A stretch of DNA of 11,090 nt from CAZGWJ01 sp964529445 (lineage in GTDB: Bacteria > Oederibacteriota > Muellerivitia > Muellerivitales > Muellerivitaceae). The stretch is from assembly GCA_964529445.1 (NCBI GenBank), contig CAZGWJ010000088.1, positions 1 to 11,090 of the forward strand, read 5' to 3'. The notes under the pieces are model-generated. The model was not told where the DNA came from. It ran no database searches and worked only from the letters and a program-made list of their open reading frames with translations. How positions within the stretch are numbered: the first letter of the stretch is position 1; every line of letters starts with the position of its first letter. Shown piece by piece: positions 1 to 4,923 of the stretch. Position numbers and translations under genes: made by a program.

Positions 1-79
1 CCGCGAAGGCGTCGGCGGCCAAGAGAAGGATGAGACTGGCAAGGATCCAAGGTGTCGTCTTCGTCGTCGAAGGGCGCAT
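1..79 (-). CDS. N-terminus of an exported protein (partial, runs off left edge)
   Basis: Reading leftwards from an ATG at 79-77, the frame stays open for 26 codons to the window edge. It begins MRPSTTKTTPW and continues ILASLILLLAADAFA. This is a short basic, polar N-region followed by a leucine/alanine-rich core ending in A-D-A-F-A, which is what a Sec signal peptide looks like. A GGGAG ribosome binding site lies 10 bases before the ATG on the minus strand. The mature protein lies outside the window, so no function can be given. The leader upstream of it carries a long stem-loop (116-160). The start choice rests on the ribosome binding site and the signal-peptide composition; a purely fortuitous open frame of this length cannot be excluded. 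Confidence 0.5.
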   Translation of the reverse strand, partial: MRPSTTKTTPWILASLILLLAADAFA

Positions 80-115
80 GCGGTCGTCACTCCCGTTTGG
101 AATGGTCGAACCCAT

Positions 116-160
116 GGCCCGTAGCGTGTCCCGATCTTTTTCGGGACTCTGCTACAGGCC
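116..160 (-). promoter_or_regulatory. Long stem-loop in the leader of the minus-strand exported-protein gene
   Basis: On the minus strand GGCCTGTAGC (160-151) pairs with GCTACGGGCC (125-116), and GTCCCGA (147-141) pairs with TCGGGAC (134-128). This gives 10 + 7 bp with a small internal loop and a 6-base AAAAGA loop. In the minus-strand RNA the only non-Watson-Crick pair is a G-U; in the plus-strand RNA that position would be a C-A mismatch. That suggests the minus-strand transcript is the functional one. The element ends 36 bases before the ATG at 79. A TAGAAT -10-like box lies upstream (184-179), but the matching -35 is poor. It does not match a riboswitch class I recognise. Confidence 0.4.
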
Positions 161-302
161 AACTTTGGCTTGACGTTTATTCTACCGCCTCCGGGACGGC
201 TACAAAAGGGTTTTATAGGGTCATCCGGCATCTTGCACCGACCGGACGCGACGACGCGAAGAAAAACAGGCACTTCCCACCCCTTCGGGACCTTTTCCAG
301 CA

Positions 303-337
303 TAAAAAAAGGGCCGTCCCCGTCGGGAACGGCCCTT
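303..337 (-). terminator. Intrinsic terminator of the carbonic anhydrase gene
   Basis: A G+C-rich hairpin pairs 311-320 (GGGCCGTCCC) with 325-335 (GGGAACGGCCC), with one bulged base and a CGTC loop. On the plus strand it is preceded by seven A at 304-310, so the minus-strand transcript has hairpin followed by TTTTTTT. It lies about 115 bp beyond the stop codon of the minus-strand carbonic anhydrase gene, on the correct side. The A-T pairs beyond the stem (309-310 with 336-337) extend it a little. Confidence 0.85.
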
Positions 338-346
338 CCATACTTT

Positions 347-441
347 GTATTACCTTCTCAATCGAGGGGAGAAGAATGAGATGAGGATGAAAGCAACGGC
401 AAGGCACCCCTCACCCTACCCTCTCCCGCAAGGGGCAAGGG
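347..441 (-). repeat. Composite palindromic repeat, copy A (inverted relative to copy B)
   Basis: Read on the minus strand, this stretch contains the core GGGAGAGGGTAGGGTGAGG (from 427), then a 17-base variable spacer, then CCTCATCTCATTCTTCTCCC, then a loop and GAGAAGG. The same blocks in the same order occur on the plus strand at 1402-1500, with a 20-base spacer. The second block agrees at 21 of 23 positions, and the first core differs at one base. The paired palindromes resemble REP/BIME-type intergenic repeats. It lies between the carbonic anhydrase stop codon and its terminator. Confidence 0.7.
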
Positions 442-452
442 AACAGATTGTA

Positions 453-1172
453 TTACTGGTCCAGCCACTCCACCTTGCCGGTCTCCGGATGGTAGACGGC
501 CCCGACGATCTTGAGCTTCCCCTGGTGCTGCAACTGCCACATGGGGGGCGAAAGTTCGATGATGCGGCGGATGGTGTTGCGCACGTTCTCCTTGACCGCC
601 TCGTCGTGCAGGGCGGAGGACTTCATCCCCCGCTCCTGGATGATGGCCTTCGCCTGCCGGACGGCCTGGCGCAGTTTGCCCATGAGGTTCTCCATGTTGA
701 TGAAGAGGTCCTTCGTGGGATTCTCCTCCTCCCGGATGGCCATCCCGATCGCCGTGCACTTGTCGTGCCCCATGACGACCAGGACCGGGATCTTCATGAT
801 GCGGGCGCCGTACTCGAGACTGCCCACGGACATCTCGTCCACCACGTTCCCGAGCACGCGGTTCGTGTACAGCTTGCCGCGCGGTTGGTCGAAGATGACC
901 TCGGGCGGGATGCGCGAATCGGAGCAGGAGAGGATCATGATCTGGGGCATCTCGGCGGCCGCCTTCTTCTCCTCGGCGCTCATGGCCTTGGCGCTCTTGT
1001 TGAGGTAGCGGTCGTTGCCATTCTGCAGACCCCGCATGGCGGCATCCTGCTTCTCGGCCATCTCGCTGGAGGCGAGGGCCGAGGCCTTGGGGATCTTCTT
1101 GGCCGCGGGTTTCGCGAGGACGGGCGCGGCGAGGACCAGACACATCAGGACGGCGAGGAATATCCGGCGCAT
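453..1172 (-). CDS. Exported beta-class carbonic anhydrase
   Basis: This gene encodes a 239-residue protein that should interconvert CO2 and bicarbonate. Residues 1-20 (MRRIFLAVLMCLVLAAPVLA) are a clear signal peptide, so the enzyme should act in the periplasm or outside. Zinc-site motifs of the beta class are intact: C83-x-D85-x-R87 in SCSDSR and H136-x-x-C139 in GHDKC. The conserved R-G-K-L-Y-T-N-R and G-S-L-E-Y-G segments are also present. The mature chain is about 220 residues, normal for the family. The start at 1172 is preferred over a further in-frame ATG at 1277 because AAGGAGG lies 7 bases upstream and the signal peptide begins exactly there. It is transcribed away from serS, ends at an intrinsic terminator and is probably monocistronic. 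The family is sure; the physiological role (CO2 capture or pH buffering at the cell surface) is inference. Confidence 0.95.
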   Translation of the reverse strand: MRRIFLAVLMCLVLAAPVLAKPAAKKIPKASALASSEMAEKQDAAMRGLQNGNDRYLNKSAKAMSAEEKKAAAEMPQIMILSCSDSRIPPEVIFDQPRGKLYTNRVLGNVVDEMSVGSLEYGARIMKIPVLVVMGHDKCTAIGMAIREEENPTKDLFINMENLMGKLRQAVRQAKAIIQERGMKSSALHDEAVKENVRNTIRRIIELSPPMWQLQHQGKLKIVGAVYHPETGKVEWLDQ

Positions 1173-1215
1173 GAAAAATCCTCCTTGCGGGGAAAGATCA
1201 TCGAGAAACGGGCCC

Positions 1216-1277
1216 ATTGTAGTGCGGTTCGGGACTTCCGGCTCCAAAATATCGAGGACAGGCCCGCCTTGTTTCAA
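1216..1277 (-). promoter_or_regulatory. Candidate promoter(s) for the carbonic anhydrase gene
   Basis: Two weak minus-strand candidates lie upstream of the start at 1172. One is TTGAAA (1277-1272), 18 bases, then GATATT (1253-1248). The other is a better -10, TACAAT (1221-1216), without a recognisable -35 at the usual distance. Either would give a leader of roughly 35-70 bases. The choice cannot be made from sequence alone. Confidence 0.3.
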
Positions 1278-1352
1278 GCGCTCTTATCGTTCCACCCAAA
1301 AGGACGGTTCTTTGTCAGGAGGTTCATCCTTCCCGGCCGGGCCCGACCACCC

Positions 1353-1381
1353 TTTCCACCGGTCCCCGATTCGAATAGAAT
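1353..1381 (+). promoter_or_regulatory. Candidate sigma70-type promoter of serS
   Basis: TTTCCA at 1353-1358 and TAGAAT at 1376-1381 are separated by 17 bases; they match the consensus at 4/6 and 5/6 positions. Transcription would begin near 1388, giving a leader of about 130 bases to serS. The -10 box sits inside a small inverted repeat, CGATTC (1367-1372) and GAATCG (1378-1383). Confidence 0.45.
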
Positions 1382-1401
1382 CGCCTTCCCCGACATTTAC
1401 T

Positions 1402-1500
1402 CTCCCTCTCCCCTTGGGGGAGAGGGCAGGGTGAGGGGTGCTGACGCCCGCCGTATACCACCCTCATCCCATCCTTCTCCCCTCATCAGGGAGAAGGAGG
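1402..1500 (+). repeat. Composite palindromic repeat, copy B, forming the serS leader
   Basis: There are two perfect 10-bp hairpins. CCCTCTCCCC (1404-1413) pairs with GGGGAGAGGG (1417-1426) across a 3-base loop. TCCTTCTCCC (1472-1481) pairs with GGGAGAAGGA (1489-1498) across a 7-base loop. Between them the sequence GGGAGAGGGCAGGGTGAGG (from 1418) repeats the core found at 407-427 (inverted) and at 2860-2880. The whole unit is an inverted copy of 347-441. It lies downstream of the predicted serS start of transcription, so it should be part of the mRNA leader, ending 17 bases before the serS ATG. Confidence 0.75.
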
Positions 1501-1517
1501 AAGAAAAGGTTCTTGAG

Positions 1518-2792
1518 ATGCTCGATCCCAAGTACATCCGTGAGAACGAAGCCATCGTCCGCAAGGCCCTGGCCGATTGCGCCTCGAAGGTGGACCTCGA
1601 CGAATACCTCGCCCTCGACCGCAAGCGCCGGGAGACGGTGTCCGAGCTCGAGAAACAGAAAAGCGCGAAGAACAAGGCCTCGGAAGAGGTCAACCGCCTC
1701 AAGAAAGCCGGGCAGGACGCCTCCGCGAACATCGCCGAGTTGAAGAAAGCCACCGAGGACATCAAGCGCCTCGAGGCGGAATGCGCCGCCGCCGAGGAGG
1801 CCTTCCGCGCGGTCGAACTGCTCGTCTGCAACCTCCCCCACCCGAGTGTGCCCGTCGGTCCCGACGAGAAGTCGAACCAGGAGGTCGGCCGCTGGGGCGA
1901 ACCCCGGAAGTTCGACTTCAAACCCCTTCCCCATTTCGAACTGGGCATGAAGCTCGGCATCCTCGACTTCGACCGGGCCGCCAAGGCCGCAGGCGCCCGC
2001 TTCTTCACGCTGACGGGCATGGGCGCGAAGCTGGAACGGGCCCTCATCAACTTCATGCTCGACCTGCATGCCGGAAAGGGTTACGAGGAGGCCGTGGTCC
2101 CCCACCTCGTGAACCGCGACTCCATGACGGCCTCGGGCCAGTTCCCCAAGTTCGAGGAGCAGGCCTTCGCCGTCGAGAAGGACGGCTTCTGGCTCATCCC
2201 CACCTCCGAAGTGTCGCTGGCCAACCTGCACCGGGACGAGATCTTCGCGCACGGAACGCTTCCCAGGAAATACTGCGCCTACACGCCCTGCTACCGCCGC
2301 GAGGCCGGCAGTTACGGCCAGGACACCCGCGGTCTCATCCGCCTGCACCAGTTCAACAAGGTGGAGCTCTTCCAGTTCGTGGAGCCCGAGAGGAGCTTCG
2401 ACGCACTGGAGGAACTGCGGGGCGACGCCGAAGACGTGTTGAAGCGGCTGGGTCTCCCCTATCGCACGGTCGTGCTGGCCACCGGGGACAAGAGTTTCAC
2501 CAGCGCCAAGACCTACGACCTCGAGGTCTGGGTGCCCAGCCAGGACCGCTACCGGGAGATCTCCTCCTGCTCCAACTGCACCGATTTCCAGGCCCGGCGC
2601 GGCAAGATCCGCTTCAAGCGGGAAACCGCCGGCAAGACGGAACTCGTCCACACCCTGAACGGTTCTGGTTTGGCCGTCGGCCGAACCTGGCTGGCCATAT
2701 TGGAGAATTACCAACAAGCGGATGGGTCGGTCGTCATACCTGAAGTCTTGCGCCCTTACATGGGCGGATTAAGCGTCATCAAACCACGATAG
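1518..2792 (+). CDS. serS: Seryl-tRNA synthetase
   Basis: This class II aminoacyl-tRNA synthetase of 424 residues charges tRNA-Ser (and tRNA-Sec where present) with serine in the cytoplasm. It starts MLDPKYIREN, the usual SerRS N-terminus. Residues about 26-105 form the long charged antiparallel coiled-coil arm that grips the tRNA variable arm. The serine-site TSE lies at 229-231. Motif 2 covers about 258-285 (CYRREAGSYGQDTRG then RLHQFNKVE). Motif 3 covers about 378-411 (HTLNGSGLAVGRT). The length is typical. The frame is open far upstream of 1518, but that extension lies antisense to the carbonic anhydrase gene and through repeat sequence, and the family start fits 1518. Initiation uses AAAAGG 8 bases upstream; a stronger GAAGGAGG at 1493-1500 is too far away and half buried in a hairpin. 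Confidence 0.98.
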   Translation: MLDPKYIRENEAIVRKALADCASKVDLDEYLALDRKRRETVSELEKQKSAKNKASEEVNRLKKAGQDASANIAELKKATEDIKRLEAECAAAEEAFRAVELLVCNLPHPSVPVGPDEKSNQEVGRWGEPRKFDFKPLPHFELGMKLGILDFDRAAKAAGARFFTLTGMGAKLERALINFMLDLHAGKGYEEAVVPHLVNRDSMTASGQFPKFEEQAFAVEKDGFWLIPTSEVSLANLHRDEIFAHGTLPRKYCAYTPCYRREAGSYGQDTRGLIRLHQFNKVELFQFVEPERSFDALEELRGDAEDVLKRLGLPYRTVVLATGDKSFTSAKTYDLEVWVPSQDRYREISSCSNCTDFQARRGKIRFKRETAGKTELVHTLNGSGLAVGRTWLAILENYQQADGSVVIPEVLRPYMGGLSVIKPR

Positions 2793-2794
2793 AC

Positions 2795-2885
2795 CCCTCT
2801 CCCCGCCCTCCCCCGCAAGCGGGGGAGGGATATTCATTTTCGATCCCTCGCCCGTTTACGGGAGAGGGTAGGGTGAGGGGATTCT
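2795..2885 (+). repeat. Palindromic repeat, copy C, downstream of serS (possible terminator role)
   Basis: There are two hairpins in a row. CCCTCCCCC (2806-2814) pairs perfectly with GGGGGAGGG (2821-2829), extended by one G-C pair. CCCTCGCCCG (2845-2854) pairs with CGGGAGAGGG (2859-2868) with one mismatch. The second is followed by the same core as copies A and B, GGGAGAGGGTAGGGTGAGG from 2860. The first hairpin begins 13 bases after the serS stop codon and is followed by ATATTCATTTT rather than a clean T run, so it is at best a weak intrinsic terminator but could protect the mRNA 3' end. Confidence 0.65.
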
Positions 2886-2888
2886 TTC

Positions 2889-2897
2889 TGGTACAAT
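2889..2897 (+). promoter_or_regulatory. Candidate extended -10 promoter for the small membrane protein
   Basis: TGGTACAAT (2889-2897) is an extended -10 element: TGN followed by TACAAT, 5/6 to consensus. No -35 is visible because the usual position falls in the repeat core. It lies 28 bases before the ATG at 2925. Confidence 0.4.
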
Positions 2898-2924
2898 GAC
2901 GCATCTCTTCAAGGAGCCGTGACC

Positions 2925-3119
2925 ATGGCCGACAACAAGGACAACAAGCCCAAGACCGTCGAGCCCCGCATGAAAGCCGCCGGCAAGATCACCATCGGCG
3001 TCGGCACCGGCGTCCTCGTCATCGGTTACATGTATCTCGCGGTCGGTTCCATGACCCTGGCCCCCGTCCTCATCATCGGGGGCCTCATCACCATCGGCAT
3101 CGGCATCTACAACCTTTGA
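2925..3119 (+). CDS. Small two-helix membrane protein of unknown function
   Basis: The predicted protein has 64 residues. Residues 1-20 are polar and highly charged (MADNKDNKPKTVEPR and following). Two hydrophobic, glycine/isoleucine-rich segments follow, at about 22-43 and 47-62, separated by a short turn, and the chain ends IYNL. The ATG at 2925 is preferred over an in-frame GTG at 2919 because AAGGAG (2911-2916) is 8 bases from the ATG but only 2 from the GTG. The glycine-spaced helices suggest tight helix packing or self-association, but I do not recognise a family. It probably has its own promoter (2889-2897) and no close co-transcribed partner: the next gene is 470 bp away. Confidence 0.75.
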   Translation: MADNKDNKPKTVEPRMKAAGKITIGVGTGVLVIGYMYLAVGSMTLAPVLIIGGLITIGIGIYNL

Positions 3120-3218
3120 CGATCGCCGTGGTTCCTTGAACATCGCTGAAACTCCGTCTTTTGCTCCACCCTCGGCCTTTCCTTCCTTTTAATGCTTTCG
3201 GACCCCCTTTGTTTCCCC

Positions 3219-3537
3219 TATACTCTCCCCATCGTAGGAAGGCGGACCCCGGCCCGCGCAGGGTGGCAAGAGGAACGATGAACGGTCCATGAGGACCGGT
3301 CCACCTGCCGCAGGGCATGTCAGGCTTGTTGGAAGCCCAAGGGGTTTTCCCTCCCGGCATGGGAACCGAAGGAAGCAACGGACGATCGAACCGCAGTCTG
3401 TCGAGCGTTGAACAGCCCGGGCATCGGGCTCGGATGGGTGGGCGAGGTCCCCTCGAACGGGGCAGGACCCCTGGGACGGCCTCCCATCGTCGGATCAACG
3501 GGTCCCCCCATCGATGGGATGGACCGACGGTCTTGAA
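3219..3537 (+). ncRNA. Candidate structured RNA or long structured leader, class unknown
   Basis: About 470 bp (3120-3591) carry no convincing gene on either strand. A TATACT -10-like box at 3219-3224 (poor -35) would start a transcript near 3230. The transcript could fold into a series of hairpins: CATCGT (3230-3235) with ACGATG (3275-3280); CGGTCC/GGACCG (3283-3298); CCTG/CAGG (3304-3314); GGCTT/AAGCC (3323-3337); AGCCCG/CGGGCT (3414-3430); GGTCC/GGACC (3446-3469); CGTCGG (3488-3493) with CCGACG (3524-3529) enclosing the palindrome CCCATCGATGGG (3507-3518). A terminator-like hairpin closes it at 3538-3557. It lacks the conserved sequences of RNase P RNA, tmRNA and SRP RNA. G+C-rich DNA forms hairpins by chance, so this remains a candidate. 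It could be an independent RNA or the leader of the gene at 3592. Confidence 0.35.
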
Positions 3538-3557
3538 GGCGATCTCATTGCCGTTTT
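3538..3557 (+). terminator. Weak terminator-like hairpin
   Basis: GGCGAT (3538-3543) pairs with ATTGCC (3547-3552), with one G-U and a 3-base CTC loop, followed by GTTTTCGT. The stem is short and the T run is interrupted, so termination would be partial. It lies 35 bases before the ATG of the downstream gene. Confidence 0.3.
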
Positions 3558-3591
3558 CGTATCCCGGCCGAATCTCAATATCAAGGTAGCG

Positions 3592-4107
3592 ATGTTCCCT
3601 CAAGTACCCCAGCTGATCCCCAGTGAGCTCTGCCTGGAGTGCCCGGTCTGCTGTCGTTTTCCCGACAGGGAAGCCGGGATGTCCCCCTTCTTTTTTCCGG
3701 AGGAGAGGACCCGGGTCGAGCGGTCGGAGCGGGCCGCATTCCGAAAGAAGGAGGGCGCATCCAAGGCCGAACTCGTCCCTTGCGGACACGGCTTCGCATG
3801 CCCTTTCTTCGAGCCGGCCGACCACACCTGCGTCGTCTATCCCGATCGTCCCCTCGATTGCGCGATCTATCCGGTCGTGGTCATGAGGGGCCGGGACGGA
3901 CAGGGCGTCTTCGTCGGGGCGGACCACAAGTGTCCCGCCCTGGCGCGCCCCGAATTCGCAGGCCGTGTCCGGGAACACCTCAAGACCGTCCAAGCCGTCC
4001 TGGAAACCCCGGGAGTGGCGGGCCGGATCCGGGAGTTCCCCGACTTCATCGGGGAGTATCAGGAGGAAGCGCGGGACGTGAGGGAGTTGTCGCTGGAAAG
4101 AGCGTGA
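3592..4107 (+). CDS. CxxCxxCC cysteine-cluster protein (YkgJ/UPF0153-like)
   Basis: This encodes a 171-residue protein with the hallmark cluster C14-L-E-C17-P-V-C20-C21. Further cysteines follow at 64, 70, 80 and 90 within the family pattern C-x5-C-P-F-F ... C-V-V-Y-x-x-R-P-x-x-C-x-x-Y-P. Proteins of this family are thought to bind zinc or an iron-sulfur centre through these cysteines; their reaction is mostly unknown. There is no signal peptide or membrane segment. The frame is open back to an ATG at 3514, but the start at 3592 is preferred: AAGG lies 5 bases upstream and the conserved block begins shortly after. The extra upstream residues look like leader sequence. The stop codon is one base from the next start (4109), so it is translationally linked to the NERD gene. 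Confidence 0.85.
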   Translation: MFPQVPQLIPSELCLECPVCCRFPDREAGMSPFFFPEERTRVERSERAAFRKKEGASKAELVPCGHGFACPFFEPADHTCVVYPDRPLDCAIYPVVVMRGRDGQGVFVGADHKCPALARPEFAGRVREHLKTVQAVLETPGVAGRIREFPDFIGEYQEEARDVRELSLERA

Positions 4108-4108
4108 G

Positions 4109-4873
4109 ATGGTAGCAACCATTCAGAGTCTCAGACCCCCCCGGGCCATCCGGTGGGTGGAACGCTGGAGACTCCTCAGTTACGGTTCGGTCCTTTTGGC
4201 CGTCGGTTCGGTGTACGCCGGCCTCAAGTGGGGCTTCTTCTGGTGGAGCCTGATTCCCGCCGCCGGGTTCATCTGGCTGGGCGTCTGGAGCGGCGGGGTG
4301 GCCATCCACCGCGGCCGCATCGTGGGCGAGGGCAGTGAGGGCGAGGCCATGACGGCCAAGGTCCTCGACAACCTCCCCATGGACGCCCGGGTCCTTCATT
4401 CCGTGCAGTTCGATTCCGGCGAGCGCACCCGCGAGCTGGACCACGTCCTCATCACCCACTCGGCCCTCTTCGTCATCGAGACCAAGTATTTGAGGGGCCG
4501 CATCATCGGGCAGGTCGAGGACCGGGAGTGGACCCTCCACAAGCGCGCCCGCAAGACGCGTTCCCGCTACAAGCGGGGGTTCTACAACCCCCTCAAGCAG
4601 GTGGCCACGCAGATCTACCACCTTCGCAAGATCCTGGAGGAGCGCCTGCCCCAGCGCTGGGCGCACGAGTGCTCGCAGATCTGGATCCAGGGCGTGGTGG
4701 TCTTCGCCCACCCGCAATGCGACGCCAGCGAAGTGAAAAGCTTTGCCAACGGCGTGGTCACGCTGGACGACCTGCCGAACTACCTGCGCAACTACCGCCC
4801 TCCTTCCCGCGCCGCCCGCCTGTCGTATGGCCTGCGCCGCGAGATCTCCCAGGCGTTGACCGGCAAGAACTGA
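4109..4873 (+). CDS. Membrane-anchored NERD-domain protein (nuclease-related)
   Basis: This 254-residue protein has two adjoining hydrophobic segments (about 23-41 and 45-62) that should form a membrane hairpin. A NERD domain follows at about 71-190. NERD (nuclease-related domain) proteins share the restriction-endonuclease-like PD-(D/E)xK fold. The expected acidic and basic residues are visible: E79 in GSEGEA, D111 in ELDHVLI, and E124-x-K126 in FVIETK, so the active site looks intact. A basic stretch follows (HKRARKTRSRYKR, from 144), suited to nucleic-acid contact. The remainder is a polar C-terminal tail. The ATG follows the previous stop after one base. NERD proteins occur alone or fused to kinases and helicases and are suspected to act in DNA processing or defence; the substrate here is not known. 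Confidence 0.85.
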   Translation: MVATIQSLRPPRAIRWVERWRLLSYGSVLLAVGSVYAGLKWGFFWWSLIPAAGFIWLGVWSGGVAIHRGRIVGEGSEGEAMTAKVLDNLPMDARVLHSVQFDSGERTRELDHVLITHSALFVIETKYLRGRIIGQVEDREWTLHKRARKTRSRYKRGFYNPLKQVATQIYHLRKILEERLPQRWAHECSQIWIQGVVVFAHPQCDASEVKSFANGVVTLDDLPNYLRNYRPPSRAARLSYGLRREISQALTGKN

Positions 4874-4880
4874 CGTGCCG

Positions 4881-4923
4881 AAAGGAGTCGATCCCCCCGC
4901 CTTCCCGGGCGGGGGGCCCCTCC
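4881..4923 (+). promoter_or_regulatory. Shine-Dalgarno separated from its ATG by a G+C-rich hairpin
   Basis: AAAGGAG at 4881-4887 is the strongest ribosome binding site upstream of the DUF2156 gene, but it is 36 bases from the ATG at 4924. Between them CCCCCCGCC (4893-4901) pairs perfectly with GGCGGGGGG (4908-4916) across a 6-base loop. If the hairpin forms, the effective spacing falls to about 12 bases. The alternative is that the G run at 4911-4916 itself acts as the binding site, in which case the hairpin would inhibit translation. Confidence 0.45.

Noticed and set aside
345..1517. Long in-frame N-terminal extension of serS
   Set aside because: It runs antisense to the carbonic anhydrase gene and through repeat DNA; SerRS proteins start at MLDP, and G+C-rich DNA leaves such frames open by chance.
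1464..2717. 417-codon open frame on the minus strand inside serS
   Set aside because: It is the antisense shadow of serS, with low-complexity composition (Gly/Leu/Glu/Val-rich) and no ribosome binding site.
3230..3557. RNase P RNA or SRP RNA
   Set aside because: Size and an AGGAAGGCGGACC stretch recalled RNase P, and CCGAAGGAAGCAACGG recalled the SRP RNA tip, but the universal RNase P P4 sequences (GAGGAAAGUCC and ACAGAA) and the SRP GGAA-tetraloop context are absent.
3088..4122. 344-codon open frame on the minus strand across the structured region and the cysteine-cluster gene
   Set aside because: It overlaps a well-supported plus-strand gene with a family motif; composition is Arg/Pro/Gly-rich with no recognisable domain.
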